A stretch of 64,000 nt of DNA from an uncultured bacterium (GCA_947364395.1 CANASS010000004.1:1-64000); one strand, 5' to 3'; shown: positions 43,115-52,780, counted from the stretch's first letter. Numbers and translations are program-made. Notes: generated from the letters alone by a model not told the origin.

Positions 43115-43480
43115 TCAGACCAGCCGCTCCGGGCTCAGTCCGAAGCTGACCGCGATGGCGCTGTCCACTCGCCGCATTACCTGGTCGTCAACACGCCCCA
43201 TGTGCTCCCGCAGGCGCTTTTTGTCCAGGGTGCGGATCTGCTCCAGCAGAACCACCGAGTCCTTGGGCAGGCCGCAGCTGTGGGAGGCCAGGGTGATATG
43301 GGTGGGCAGACGGGCTTTCCCTGTCTGGGAGGTGATCGCCGCGGCGATCACCGTGGGGCTGTGCTTGTTGCCGGTGTCGTTCTGGACGATGAGCACCGGG
43401 CGGACGCCGCCCTGCTCGCTGCCCACCACCGGGCTTAGGTCCGCGTAAAAAATGTCGCCGCGTTTGACGCTGTTGTCCAC
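43115..43480 (-). CDS. MazF/PemK-type endoribonuclease toxin without adjacent antitoxin
   Basis: 121 residues. Matches NdoA/Maz[21 protein letters not shown] at the N-terminus, [39 protein letters not shown]. These toxins cut mRNA at short sequences. In Bacillus the order is alr-ndoAI-ndoA; here mazF follows alr by 154 bases with no room or frame for a MazE-type antitoxin. GTG start at 43480. Confidence 0.9.
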   Translation of the reverse strand: MDNSVKRGDIFYADLSPVVGSEQGGVRPVLIVQNDTGNKHSPTVIAAAITSQTGKARLPTHITLASHSCGLPKDSVVLLEQIRTLDKKRLREHMGRVDDQVMRRVDSAIAVSFGLSPERLV

Positions 43481-43634
43481 AGGATCTCACACTCCGCCGG
43501 ATATAGTGCCCGGCCAGCGTATGTAGACCGGGTACTATCATTCTCCCACGGGGCGGCGGCTTTTATACCGGGTTTCCCGGAAAAGCCGCCGCGGCTCACC
43601 GCCGGGTTCCTGCCCGGCGAGTCCCCCTGCTATC

Positions 43635-44765
43635 CTATGCGTCAAGGTAGACCCTGGGCACTCTGGGCGCGACGGCGCAGAGCAGCTCATAAGAAATGGT
43701 GCCCGCCAGCCGCGCGTGGCGCTCCACGGGCAGGTGGGGACCGAAAATTTCCACAATGCCGCCGGTCTTTACGCCGTCGCCCTCCTCCAGCCGGACCATA
43801 CACATATCCATGCACACCCGGCCCATGATGGGACGGTATTTCCCGTCCAGCCATACCATGGTCTTGTCCGACAGAACCCGGTGCAGCCCGTCGGCGTACC
43901 CGATGGGCAATACTGCCGCCCGTCCTCCCGCCCCGCCGAAGCGGGCCGTACAGCCGTAGCTCACCGGGGTATCCGGCGGGAAGGCCCGCACCGCCGCCAC
44001 CCGGCTGTAAAGAGACATCACCGGCTTGAGGCCGGGGCCGTCCAGCCCCTCGCAGGAGGGGTCCGGGTAACAGCCGTACAGCGCAATGCCGGGGCGGATC
44101 ATATCCATGTGCGTACAGGGATAGTTTAACACGGCGGCGCTTGCGGCGCAATGGCGAATTTCAAAGGTGCGGCGGTATTTTTGCTCCAGCTCCTCCAGCA
44201 GGTCCAAAAAGCGCGTGAACTGAAGCATGGTATATTCCTCGTCCCCGTCGGCGCTGGCGAAGTGGGTGAAAATGCCCTCCGGCTCCAGGTGGGGCAGGGC
44301 GCACAGCTCCGCCAGCTCCCTGGCGGCGGCCTCCGGGTTGTGGTCCAGCACCCCCAGGCGGCTCATGCCCGTGTCCGTTTTCAGGTGAATCCTGGCCCGC
44401 TTTCCCGCCGCTCCGGCGGCGTCGGACAGGGCCTTTGCCAGCTCCGGGGTGAAAACGCTCTGGGTCAGGTCCAGGTCCACCACTTCGGTGGCCATCTCCG
44501 GCGGGGTGTATCCCAGGACCAGGATGGGGGCGGTGATCCCGGCCCTGCGCAGGGCCGCCCCCTCGTCCAGGCAGGCCACCGCCAGATATTCCGCCCCCAG
44601 CTCCACCAGACGGGCGGCGATGGGAACCGCCCCGTGGCCGTAGCCGTTGGCCTTCACAATGCCCAAAAACCTGCTGTTCGGGGCGCAGGCGCGCAGGTCC
44701 CGATAATTGTGCTCAAGATTGCCCAGGCTGACCTCGGCCCATGTGCGTGTTGTTTCCCGTCTCAT
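43635..44765 (-). CDS. alr: alanine racemase
   Basis: 376 residues. PLP enzyme giving D-alanine for peptidoglycan. The PLP lysine is in LGIVKANGYGHGA, the catalytic tyrosine in PVSYGCTARF, and the substrate-binding phrase IRPGIALYGCYPD and MGRVCMDMCMV are conserved. The first 53 bases overlap the upstream lipoprotein gene; GGAGAGG lies 7 bases before the ATG, so the start looks right. Confidence 0.96.
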   Translation of the reverse strand: MRRETTRTWAEVSLGNLEHNYRDLRACAPNSRFLGIVKANGYGHGAVPIAARLVELGAEYLAVACLDEGAALRRAGITAPILVLGYTPPEMATEVVDLDLTQSVFTPELAKALSDAAGAAGKRARIHLKTDTGMSRLGVLDHNPEAAARELAELCALPHLEPEGIFTHFASADGDEEYTMLQFTRFLDLLEELEQKYRRTFEIRHCAASAAVLNYPCTHMDMIRPGIALYGCYPDPSCEGLDGPGLKPVMSLYSRVAAVRAFPPDTPVSYGCTARFGGAGGRAAVLPIGYADGLHRVLSDKTMVWLDGKYRPIMGRVCMDMCMVRLEEGDGVKTGGIVEIFGPHLPVERHARLAGTISYELLCAVAPRVPRVYLDA

Positions 44766-45363
44766 TCTGTGACCTCTCCGATGTAAAGTTACTTATGCGG
44801 GCCGTCAGCACCGTCTCCCCCGCCGTGCTCACCTCGGCGGCCAGCAGGGCCCCGCCGGCCCGGTCAAAGGTGAGCAGGTACTGGGTGCCGGTATCCGCCT
44901 CCAGCTCCGGGTCCCGGAAGGAGATTTGCAGCAGCTCGCCGTTCTCCCCCGACCAGGCGCATTTGGCCATCCAGCCCTTTTCGATCTGCTCCATAAACGC
45001 GGTTGCGGCGGACACCGGGGTGAGCCCGTCCCCGTCCAGCAGGCCCAGGGACAGCCCCGCGCCGTCGTACTCCAGCACTGTTTCCCCCTGGGCCACCCGG
45101 GCGGTGATCCCCGCCACCAGCTCCGGGGCGGTGACGGTGAGCACCGTCTCTCCATCCCTGCGCCACTGAACGTCCATGGAGAAGTCGTACACCGTTTCGG
45201 TGTAGTACACCGAAACGTCCATCGCGGCGGACCAGCCCGCCAGCCCCTGGTACTCCTCCCGGAGGGCCAGCGCCGCATCCTCCGGGGTCCCGCCCGCGCT
45301 TCCGGCCCGGCAGCCGGACAGCAGCAGGGTTATCATCAGTACACAAGACGCCATCTTGCGCAC
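44713..45363 (-). CDS. lipoprotein with possible LolA-like fold
   Basis: 216 residues, GTG start preceded by AGGAGG. A lipobox is seen in SCVLMITLLLSGCRAG. The mature part is beta-rich (VSVYYTETVYDFSMDVQWRR; TVLTVTAPELVAGITARVAQ), the pattern of LolA/LppX-like lipoprotein carriers, but this assignment is weak. It overlaps alr by 53 bases, which is long for this strand arrangement. Confidence 0.75.
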   Translation of the reverse strand: MRKMASCVLMITLLLSGCRAGSAGGTPEDAALALREEYQGLAGWSAAMDVSVYYTETVYDFSMDVQWRRDGETVLTVTAPELVAGITARVAQGETVLEYDGAGLSLGLLDGDGLTPVSAATAFMEQIEKGWMAKCAWSGENGELLQISFRDPELEADTGTQYLLTFDRAGGALLAAEVSTAGETVLTARISNFTSERSQNETGNNTHMGRGQPGQS

Positions 45364-45390
45364 CCTGCGGTTCCTCCTCCCATTGATCGG

Positions 45391-46995
45391 TTATTTGATC
45401 TCACAAAGCGCATCGTTCTGCCCGGCCAGCTCTTTAAGGGCGTCAGGGAGCCGCTCGATGAGGTCAGATGGGGTCATGCCGTGCTCCCCCCTGTCCTCCG
45501 CCGCCAGGTCCCCGGCCCTGCCGTGGAGCCACACCGCCTTCGCCGCTTCGTCCAGGCCGCCGCCCTGGGCCAGCAGCCCCCCCATCAGCCCCGCCAGAAC
45601 GTCTCCGCTGCCCCCTTTGGCCATGCCGGGGTTGCCGGTGGAGTTGACGGCGCACCCGCCGTTCTCCGCCGCCGTGACGGTCCGGTGGCCCTTGAGCACC
45701 ACGACGCAGCGGCGCTCTGCGGCAAGGCTCCGGGCCGCCCCCAGCCGGTCCCGGATGGGCAGCTCGCAGCCGGACAGCCGGGCGAACTCCCCGTCGTGGG
45801 GGGTGAGGACGGTGAGCCCTTCCCGCTCGTCCAACACATCTATATGCCTGGAAATGATATTTAGACCGTCGGCGTCCAGAATGACGGGACAGGTCAGCTC
45901 CCGCAGCAGCGTGAGGACCAGCTCCTCCGCTCTCCCGCCCTGGCCCAGGCCGGGTCCGATGACGGCGGCGGTACAGCCCTTGGCCTTTTCCACGATTTCA
46001 TCGCCGCTCTCTGCCCAAGGCCACACCATCACCTCGTCGCAGCATTTGGCGGCCAGGATGGGGTACACCTCTTCGGGGACAGCCAGGGTCGTCAGCCCCA
46101 CGCCGGAACGGACCGCCGCGCGGGCGCACAGGGCCGCCGCCCCGGTGTACCCCCGGCTTCCGGCTAATATGAACAGCTTGCCGAAATCCCCCTTATGGCC
46201 GTCCATCCGCCTGGGCGCCAGATACAAGTCCTCCCGCCCCACCAGCACGGTCTGGGGGCGCTCCGGGTACACCTCGCCGGGTATGCCGATGTCGGCGATA
46301 ACCACTCGGCCGCTGTGCACCGCCCCCTGGCCCACGTATAATCCCGGCTTGCCACGGGAGAAAGTGACAGTGAGGTCGGCCTTTACCGCCGTGCCCATCA
46401 CGTCCCCGGTGTCGGCGTGGATGCCGCTGGGCACGTCCACCGCTACCACCCAGCCCGTGCCCCAGCGGGTCATCCGGGCGGCCAGGGCCGCGTCCGGCCC
46501 CAGGTCCCGGCGGAGGCCCACCCCAAACAGGGCGTCGATGGCCACGTCAAAGGGCATATACTGCTCCTTGTGTTCCGGATCGAAGTCCTCCAGCATGCCC
46601 CCTTCTTCCACAAGGCGGCGTTCCATCTCCAGGCAGTCGTCGGTCATCTTGTCCCGGTCCCCCACCAGGACGCACTTCACCCGCCAGCCCATCTCCAGCA
46701 GCAGCCGGGCGGCGGCCACCCCGTCCCCGCCGTTGTTGCCGGGGCCGCACCACACGATGGCCGACCGCCGCCGCATGGCCCAGAACTCCGCCTGTTCTTC
46801 TGGCGTGGGGGCGCGGCCATCGGTGGTGACCCAGCCCACCGGGCCGTCCAGCCCCGGGCCGGGGATGGGCAGGGCCCGCACCTCCCGCACCACGGCCATG
46901 GCGGCGTTCTCCATCAGCTGAGTGGACGGGATGCCCAGCTCCTCAATGGCCCGGCGGTCGGCCTCCCGCATCTGGGCGGCTGTGTACAGGTTCAT
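45391..46995 (-). CDS. nnr: bifunctional NAD(P)H-hydrate repair enzyme
   Basis: 534 residues. N-terminal YjeF epimerase domain (LGIPSTQLMENAAMAVVREV; GPGNNGGDGVAAARLLLEMG; VAIDALFGVGLRRDL) and C-terminal ADP-dependent NAD(P)HX dehydratase domain with ribokinase fold (LAGSRGYTGAAALCARAAVR; VIGPGLGQGG; VLTPHDGEFARLSG; AKGGSGDVLAGLMGGLLAQG). Repairs damaged NADH/NADPH hydrates. ATG 46995 has GGGGG just upstream; 47013 is a weaker alternative. Downstream: the lipoprotein and alr on the same strand. Confidence 0.96.
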   Translation of the reverse strand: MNLYTAAQMREADRRAIEELGIPSTQLMENAAMAVVREVRALPIPGPGLDGPVGWVTTDGRAPTPEEQAEFWAMRRRSAIVWCGPGNNGGDGVAAARLLLEMGWRVKCVLVGDRDKMTDDCLEMERRLVEEGGMLEDFDPEHKEQYMPFDVAIDALFGVGLRRDLGPDAALAARMTRWGTGWVVAVDVPSGIHADTGDVMGTAVKADLTVTFSRGKPGLYVGQGAVHSGRVVIADIGIPGEVYPERPQTVLVGREDLYLAPRRMDGHKGDFGKLFILAGSRGYTGAAALCARAAVRSGVGLTTLAVPEEVYPILAAKCCDEVMVWPWAESGDEIVEKAKGCTAAVIGPGLGQGGRAEELVLTLLRELTCPVILDADGLNIISRHIDVLDEREGLTVLTPHDGEFARLSGCELPIRDRLGAARSLAAERRCVVVLKGHRTVTAAENGGCAVNSTGNPGMAKGGSGDVLAGLMGGLLAQGGGLDEAAKAVWLHGRAGDLAAEDRGEHGMTPSDLIERLPDALKELAGQNDALCEIK

Positions 46996-47123
46996 ATGAC
47001 GGCCCCCTTTCATTTTCCCACATTATACCGTTTTCCCCCCTGTATTTCAACCTTATTATTACGCTGGGGAGGAGATATCCCCCGCCAGAGACGGGAGTAT
47101 CCGTTAAATCAGCGTTTTTCCAC

Positions 47124-47152
47124 TTGCATTTCACCCGTCAATGTGATATAAA
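47124..47152 (+). promoter_or_regulatory. promoter of the T-box/pheST operon
   Basis: TTGCAT (47124-47129) and TATAAA (47147-47152) with a 17-base spacer, immediately upstream of the T-box leader. Confidence 0.65.
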
Positions 47153-47164
47153 AGGAAAAGTGAA

Positions 47165-47397
47165 ATGCGAGGAACGGGAAAATAGCGGGTTTGCGTATCC
47201 AAAGAGAGGGGCGGTCACCGGCTGAGAGCCGCCCCGGTATGTGCCGCTTGTTCGCCCGGGAGCGGCCCCCGAGAGGGGGACGGATTTGCGGTCCGCCGTT
47301 ACCGGGCCTTGAGCGTCCGCGCTGTGCGCGGGAATGTGGGTGGTACCGCGGAAGGTCAGCCTTTCGTCCCCAGTTACGGGGAGGAAGGGCATTTTTT
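47165..47397 (+). ncRNA. T-box leader, probable phenylalanine specificity
   Basis: The T-box core GTGGGTGGTACCGCGG lies at about 47336-47351. The stem I signature AGAGAG is at 47202-47207, followed by a GGGCGG/CCGCCCC hairpin. A candidate specifier codon TTC (Phe) is at 47251-47253, in the 3' side of stem I. An intrinsic terminator follows at 47359-47397: GCCTTTC...GAAGGGC with inner TCCCC/GGGGA, then ATTTTTTATT. Uncharged tRNA-Phe should favour antitermination. The first gene starts 22 bases on, and pheS lies about 1.5 kb downstream. Confidence 0.9.
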
Positions 47398-47418
47398 ATT
47401 GAGAAAGGGAGGAAAAAC

Positions 47419-47775
47419 ATGTTTGGGTTTGGCTTGATGGATGCGCTGTTTCCTGTGATGTTCGGCTTGATATTTCTCCTCGTTACTGGCCTATTTTTGT
47501 ATGGGCTCATCTCCAGCATCCGGCAATGGAAGAACAACAACGCCTCCCCCCGGCTCACCGTGGAGGCGGAGGTGGTGACCAAACGCACCAGCGTCCACGG
47601 CGGCGGCGAACACAGCCACGCTTCCACCTCCCACTATGTCACCTTCCAGGTGGACAGCGGCGACCGGATGGAGCTGCCCGTCACCGGCCCGGAATACGGG
47701 ATGCTGGTGGAGGGCGACCGGGGCCGCCTGACCTTCCAGGGCACCCGGTATCTGGGCTTTCAGCGGGAGCGCTGA
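47419..47775 (+). CDS. DUF2500 family protein
   Basis: 118 residues. N-terminal membrane segment (LFPVMFGLIFLLVTGLFLYG) followed by a small beta-barrel-like domain (AEVVTKRTSVHG; THYVTFQVDSGDRMELPVTG-like; GDRGRLTFQGTRYLGF) of the DUF2500 type. Function unknown. First gene after the T-box terminator, so its expression should depend on Phe-tRNA charging. Confidence 0.85.
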   Translation: MFGFGLMDALFPVMFGLIFLLVTGLFLYGLISSIRQWKNNNASPRLTVEAEVVTKRTSVHGGGEHSHASTSHYVTFQVDSGDRMELPVTGPEYGMLVEGDRGRLTFQGTRYLGFQRER

Positions 47776-47814
47776 ACCCCGGTTCGTCCAGCTGCAATAA
47801 AAAGGAGGGAACCA

Positions 47815-48693
47815 ATGCAGATTGGCAAAATGAATTTGAAATGGGGCCGCTTTCCCGCCCTGCTGCTGGCGGGCATCGTCAACGCCCTGGGAGTGACCAT
47901 CTTCCTGTACCCTGTCAACCTGTACGACAGCGGCATTTCCGGCACGTCCATGCTGCTGGCCCAGCTCACCGGGGAACGGGTGCCCCTGTCCCTGTTCCTG
48001 GCGGTGCTCAACGTACCCCTGTTCCTGTTCGGCCTGCGGCGGCAGGGAAAGGAGTTCACCATCTACTCCCTGTTCTCCGTGGCGGTGTACTCGGTGAGCG
48101 CCTGGCTCATCACCTACGTGCTGCCCATCGACGTGGCCATCGCCTCCCCCCTGGCGGGGCAGGACCTGCTGCTGTGCGCCCTGTTCGGCGGCATCATCTC
48201 GGGGCTGGGCAGCGGCCTGACCATCCGGCTGGGGGGCGCCATCGACGGCATCGAGGTGATGGCGGTCATATTCGCCAAGCGGCTGAACCTGACCGTGGGC
48301 ACCTTCGTGATGATCTATAACGTGGCGCTGTACATTGTGTGCGGCGCGGTGCTGAACAGCTGGATTCTGCCCCTGTACTCCATCGTCACCTACGCCGCCG
48401 CCTTAAAGACGGTGGATTTCGTGGTGGAGGGCGTGGACCGCTCCAAGGCCGCCACCATCGTCACCAGCCGGCCCAAAAAAGTGTGCGACGCCCTGTCCCA
48501 GCACTTTGGAAGCGGCGTCACCTGGATGGAGGCCTGGGGCGGCTTCTCCCGCACCCGGAAGGCCATGGTCTACTTTGTGGTCAATCGTTTCCAGATCAGC
48601 CAGATGCGGGACATCGTCCACGAGGCCGACCCTTCGGCCTACATCACCATCAGCGACGTGGCCGACGTGTTCAAAGTCAACCAGGACCTGTGA
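47815..48693 (+). CDS. YitT family membrane protein (DUF161/DUF2179)
   Basis: 292 residues. Five to six membrane helices in the first 190 residues (LLAGIVNALGVTIFLYPVNL; GGIISGLGSGLTIRLGGAID), then a cytoplasmic DUF2179 domain (SKAATIVTSRPKKVCDALSQ; MVYFVVNRFQISQMRDIVHE; ADPSAYITISDVADVFK). Function unknown. GGAGG upstream of the ATG. Lies within the T-box operon. Confidence 0.93.
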   Translation: MQIGKMNLKWGRFPALLLAGIVNALGVTIFLYPVNLYDSGISGTSMLLAQLTGERVPLSLFLAVLNVPLFLFGLRRQGKEFTIYSLFSVAVYSVSAWLITYVLPIDVAIASPLAGQDLLLCALFGGIISGLGSGLTIRLGGAIDGIEVMAVIFAKRLNLTVGTFVMIYNVALYIVCGAVLNSWILPLYSIVTYAAALKTVDFVVEGVDRSKAATIVTSRPKKVCDALSQHFGSGVTWMEAWGGFSRTRKAMVYFVVNRFQISQMRDIVHEADPSAYITISDVADVFKVNQDL

Positions 48694-48705
48694 CGGGAGG
48701 CGGCT

Positions 48706-48912
48706 ATGGAATATACCATCGACGAGCTGAGCCAGGCAAAGCGGCAGATTGATTCCACCCTGCACAAGCTGGCGGAAACCATCGCCACGTTGGAGTCAAA
48801 GGAACAACCCCAGCGGTACAAATCGCAGCTCACCCTGGCCAGACGGCGGGTGGCGGCGTTTGAATTGGCAAATTCACTCATTGAACGGGAAATAAAGGAG
48901 TTATCAGTATGA
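48706..48912 (+). CDS. small helical protein, hypothetical
   Basis: 68 residues, predicted coiled-coil (IDELSQAKRQIDSTLHKLAE; LTLARRRVAAFELANSLIER). No known family. It overlaps the pheS ATG by 4 bases and is preceded by GGAGGCGGCT, so it is a genuine coupled gene. Confidence 0.7.
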   Translation: MEYTIDELSQAKRQIDSTLHKLAETIATLESKEQPQRYKSQLTLARRRVAAFELANSLIEREIKELSV

Positions 48913-49934
48913 AAGAACAATTGGCAAAAATCCGCGCGGAGGCGCTCTCCGCCTTCGAGGGCGTCAAGGACGCCGCCGCTCTGGACGAGCTGCGGGTGAA
49001 ATACCTGGGCAAGAAGGGGGAACTGACGGCGGTGCTCAAGCAGATGGGCAGGCTGTCCGCCGAAGAGCGCCCCGCCATGGGCCAGCTGGCCAACGAGGTC
49101 CGGGCGGCCCTGGAGAGCGCCCTTGAGACCGCCGCCCGGAAGATGGAGGCCGCCGCCCTGGAGCTGAAGCTGAAGGCGGAGACGGTGGACGTGACCATCC
49201 CCGGCAGGCAGGTGCAGGTGGGCCGCCGCCATCCCATGAACACCGCCCTGGACGAGATCAAGGAGATCTTCATCGGCATGGGCTTCACCGTGCTGGACGG
49301 CCCCGAGATCGAGCTGGCCCAGCTGAATTTTGACCGGCTCAACGCCGAGGAGGGCCATCCCAGCCGGGACTGGTCGGACACCTTCTACTTTGATGAGGAC
49401 AGCCGGGTAATGCTCCGCTCCCAGACCTCCCCCATGCAGGTGCGGGCCATGGACTCCATGCCCCTGCCCATCCGCATCATCGCCCCGGGCCGGGTGTACC
49501 GCAAGGACGAGGTGGACGCCACCCACTCCCCCATGTTCCACCAGGTGGAGGGGATGGTCATCGACAAGCACATCACCATGGCCGACCTGAAGGGCACGCT
49601 GAACCTGCTGGCCGAGCAGCTCTTCGGCGTAGGCACCGTCACCCGGTTCCGCCCCCACCACTTCCCCTTCACCGAGCCCTCCTGCGAGATGGACGTACAG
49701 TGCCACAAGTGCGGCGGCGCGGGCTGCCCCACCTGCAAGGGAGAGGGCTGGATTGAGCTTTTGGGCGCGGGGATGATCCACCCCCGGGTGCTGGAGATGG
49801 CGGGCATCGACCCCGGCCAGTGGTCGGGCTGGGCCTTCGGCATGGGCCTGGAACGCACCGCCATGCGCCGGTTCAAGATCGCCGACCTGCGGCTGATTTT
49901 TGAAAACGACATTCGGTTCCTGGAGCAGTTTTAA
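48909..49934 (+). CDS. pheS: phenylalanine--tRNA ligase alpha subunit
   Basis: 341 residues. Class II synthetase: motif 1 region HPMNTALDEIKEIFIGMGF, motif 2 HSPMFHQVEGMVID, motif 3 GWAFGMGLERTAMRRF. The zinc/insertion pair CHKCGGAGCPTCKGEG is present as in other Clostridia. The alpha subunit is the catalytic one and works as an (alpha-beta)2 tetramer with PheT. Confidence 0.98.
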   Translation: MKEQLAKIRAEALSAFEGVKDAAALDELRVKYLGKKGELTAVLKQMGRLSAEERPAMGQLANEVRAALESALETAARKMEAAALELKLKAETVDVTIPGRQVQVGRRHPMNTALDEIKEIFIGMGFTVLDGPEIELAQLNFDRLNAEEGHPSRDWSDTFYFDEDSRVMLRSQTSPMQVRAMDSMPLPIRIIAPGRVYRKDEVDATHSPMFHQVEGMVIDKHITMADLKGTLNLLAEQLFGVGTVTRFRPHHFPFTEPSCEMDVQCHKCGGAGCPTCKGEGWIELLGAGMIHPRVLEMAGIDPGQWSGWAFGMGLERTAMRRFKIADLRLIFENDIRFLEQF

Positions 49935-49956
49935 AGGCGTCCTCGCCGGACGGGCG

Positions 49957-50019
49957 TTCCTTTTTCTTGAAAGAAAAAGGAACCGAAAAAGAACTTTTAG
50001 CCGCGAAACTGCGTTTCGC
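49957..50019 (+). repeat. inverted-repeat element between pheS and pheT
   Basis: A perfect 12-bp inverted repeat TTCCTTTTTCTT / AAGAAAAAGGAA (49957-49982), then ACCGAAAAAGAACTTTTAG, then a GCGAAA/TTTCGC hairpin (50003-50019). The T- and A-rich strands stand out from the GC-rich surroundings. The pheS-pheT gap is 118 bases, so it may modulate pheT or be a miniature dispersed repeat. Confidence 0.55.
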
Positions 50020-50052
50020 TTTTACAATATTATTTAAGAGGGGTTTTTATAT

Positions 50053-52773
50053 ATGAATCTATCCCGAAAGTGGCTCAATGAGTTTGTAAAAATAGACGTA
50101 CCCGACCGGGAGTTCGCCGAGGCCATGACCCTGTCCGGCTCCAAGGTGGAAGGAACTTCCGACCTGGGCGCTGAGATCTCCAACGTAGTGGTGGGTAAGA
50201 TTTTGTCCATGGAGCGCCACCCCGATTCCGACCATATGTGGGTTTGCCGGCTGGACGTGGGCCGGGAGGAACCCATTCAGATCGTCACCGGGGCCTGGAA
50301 CATCCACGAGGGCGACTTGGTCCCCGTGGCCCTGCACAAATCCACCCTCCCCGGCGGCAAAAAGATTGAAAAGGGCAAGCTGCGGGGGGTGCTGTCCGAC
50401 GGCATGATGTGCGGACTCTCCGAACTGGGGCTGGACGAGCGGGATTTCCCCTATGCCGCCGTCACCGCCGCCGCCATTCTGGGGGACTACCACCCCATCG
50501 ACCCGGCCAAGCCCTCCATCCCGGCGGATATCCAGCCGGGGCACAAGATTTTTGGCCCGGTAGCAGCGGCTAAGGTAGACGAGGTGAAGAACATCGGCGG
50601 GGCTATGTGGAGTTGTATGATGCACAATCCGGAGAAGGATAGCCCCAAGTACCTTTTCGTCAAGACCGCCTGTCAGAATATCCACACTGGCGACATGGTG
50701 GCCTACAACACCAAGGCTGATGCCATCTGCACTTTGGCCGACCTCCACGCCGAGCAGAAGGAGTTCCCCCACTGCATCCCCGACGGCATCTTTGTGCTTC
50801 AGGAGGAGTGCAAGCCTGGGGACGACATTAAACCCGTCATCGGCCTGGACGACCACGTAGTGGAGTTCGAGATCACCCCCAACCGCCCGGACTGCCTGTC
50901 CGTCATCGGCCTGGCCCGGGAGGTGTCCGCCACTTTCGACGTGCCCTGTGAGTTCCACCAGCCGGAGGTGAAGGGCGGGGCTGAAGGCGTCCTCACCGAC
51001 CTGCTGGACGTGGAGACCCCCGACGCCGATCTGGTCCCCCGGTACACCGCCCGGATGGTGCGTAACGTAAAAATCGCCCCCTCCCCCAAGTGGATGCGGG
51101 AGCGGCTGCGGGCCATGGGGGTCCGGCCCATCAACAACATCGTGGACATCACCAACTACGTCATGCTGGAGTACGGCCAGCCCATGCACGCCTTCGACTA
51201 CCGCTACGTCAACGGCGGCAGGATCATCGTCCGCCGGGCGGCGGAGGGCGAGAAGCTCACCACCCTGGACGGCAAAGAGCACACTCTGAACGCCAACCAT
51301 CTGGTCATCGCCGACCAGGGCCGGGCGGTGGGTCTGGCGGGCATCATGGGCGGTTTGAACTCTGAGATCGTGGACGACACCGCCGACGTGGTGTTCGAGT
51401 CCGCCTGCTTCGACGGCACCTGCATCCGCAAGGGGGCGCTGGCCCTGGGTATGCGCACCGAGGCGTCGGCCAAGTTCGAGAAGGGGCTGGACCCCATGAA
51501 CACCCTGCCCGCCGTCAACCGTGCCTGCGAGCTGGTGGAGCTGCTGGGGGCCGGCGAGGTGGTGGACGGCGTCATTGACATCCTGAACAACGTCCCCCAG
51601 CCCTGGACCGTCACCATGGACCCGGAGAAGGTCAACGCCCTGCTGGGCACCGATATCGCCCCAGTGGAGATGTATCAGCTGCTGGAGCGGGTGAACATCC
51701 TCACCGAGGAGAAGAACTTCCCCAACGGCCCCGCCGAAGTGGTGATCCCCTCCTACCGGGGGGATGTGCGCCGCTTGGCCGACCTGGCCGAGGAGGTGGC
51801 CCGGCTCCACGGCTACAACAACATTCCCACCACCCTCATGCGGGGCCAGACCACCCAGGGAGGCTGGTCCCCCGCCCAGAAGGTGGAAAACAAGCTGGGC
51901 GAGCTGTGCCGTACCTGCGGGTACAGCGAGATCATCACCTATTCTTTCATCTCCCCCACTGCCTACGACAAGATTTTGTGGGGCAAAGAGGACTTCCACC
52001 GCAAGTCCTTCAAGATTCTCAACCCCTTGGGGGAGGACACCTCCATCATGCGCACCACCACCCTGCCCTCCATGCTGGAGGTGCTGGGCCGCAACTACAA
52101 CAACCGCAACCGCTCCGCGTGGCTGTACGAGCTGGGCCGCATCTATATGCCCGGCGGAGACGACGGCCTGGCCATGGAGGCCCAGATTTTAACCCTGGGG
52201 GCCTACGGAAACGGTATGGACTTCTTCACCATGAAGGGGGCCGTGGAGGCCCTGCTCAAGGGCATCCGGGCCCGGGACATCCATTTCGAGCCCTGCGCCG
52301 AGGACCCCTCCTACCACCCCGGGCGCTGCGCTTACGCGTACAGCGGAACCAACATCGTGGGAGTGTTCGGCCAGATCCACCCCTTGGCCGCCCAGAACTT
52401 CGGCGTGGACGGGGAGCTGTACTGCGCCGAGCTGTCCTTCGACGAGCTGCTGATGGCCCAAGGCCCCGACCCGGAGTACGCCCCCCTGCCCAAGTACCCC
52501 CCCATCACCCGGGACATCGCCGTGGTGTGCGGGGAGGAGGTGTCCGTGGGAGCGCTGGAGGCCGCCATCCGCAAGGGGGCCAGGGGACTGCTGAAAGAGG
52601 TCTCCCTCTTCGACATCTACCGGGGCAAAAACCTGGGCGAGGGCAAAAAATCCGTGGCCTTCAATCTGGTCCTGCGGGCCGACGACCGCTCCCTCACCGG
52701 CGAGGAGGCCGACGAGGACGTGAAGTCCATCCTGGCGGCCCTGGAACGGGACTGCGGCGCGGTCCTGCGGTAA
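50053..52773 (+). CDS. pheT: phenylalanine--tRNA ligase beta subunit with extra internal segment
   Basis: 906 residues, about 100 longer than usual (about 800). The N-terminal tRNA-binding OB-fold domain (residues 40-150) and B3/B4 ([20 protein letters not shown]), B5 and C-terminal anticodon-binding domain are intact. Between [12 protein letters not shown] (about 130) and [10 protein letters not shown] (about 241) there is an extra stretch of about 110 residues not found in the B. subtilis type; related gut Clostridia may carry it too. ATG preceded by AGAGGGG. Confidence 0.96.
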   Translation: MNLSRKWLNEFVKIDVPDREFAEAMTLSGSKVEGTSDLGAEISNVVVGKILSMERHPDSDHMWVCRLDVGREEPIQIVTGAWNIHEGDLVPVALHKSTLPGGKKIEKGKLRGVLSDGMMCGLSELGLDERDFPYAAVTAAAILGDYHPIDPAKPSIPADIQPGHKIFGPVAAAKVDEVKNIGGAMWSCMMHNPEKDSPKYLFVKTACQNIHTGDMVAYNTKADAICTLADLHAEQKEFPHCIPDGIFVLQEECKPGDDIKPVIGLDDHVVEFEITPNRPDCLSVIGLAREVSATFDVPCEFHQPEVKGGAEGVLTDLLDVETPDADLVPRYTARMVRNVKIAPSPKWMRERLRAMGVRPINNIVDITNYVMLEYGQPMHAFDYRYVNGGRIIVRRAAEGEKLTTLDGKEHTLNANHLVIADQGRAVGLAGIMGGLNSEIVDDTADVVFESACFDGTCIRKGALALGMRTEASAKFEKGLDPMNTLPAVNRACELVELLGAGEVVDGVIDILNNVPQPWTVTMDPEKVNALLGTDIAPVEMYQLLERVNILTEEKNFPNGPAEVVIPSYRGDVRRLADLAEEVARLHGYNNIPTTLMRGQTTQGGWSPAQKVENKLGELCRTCGYSEIITYSFISPTAYDKILWGKEDFHRKSFKILNPLGEDTSIMRTTTLPSMLEVLGRNYNNRNRSAWLYELGRIYMPGGDDGLAMEAQILTLGAYGNGMDFFTMKGAVEALLKGIRARDIHFEPCAEDPSYHPGRCAYAYSGTNIVGVFGQIHPLAAQNFGVDGELYCAELSFDELLMAQGPDPEYAPLPKYPPITRDIAVVCGEEVSVGALEAAIRKGARGLLKEVSLFDIYRGKNLGEGKKSVAFNLVLRADDRSLTGEEADEDVKSILAALERDCGAVLR

Positions 52774-52780
52774 CGCCGGC

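Noticed and set aside
43488..43634. Hidden MazE antitoxin between alr and mazF
   Set aside because: The gap is only about 154 bases, GC-rich and without a frame that resembles an AbrB-type or ribbon-helix-helix antitoxin.
45356..46921. 521-codon plus-strand frame
   Set aside because: It is antisense to nnr; Ser/Pro/Arg-rich without any motif.
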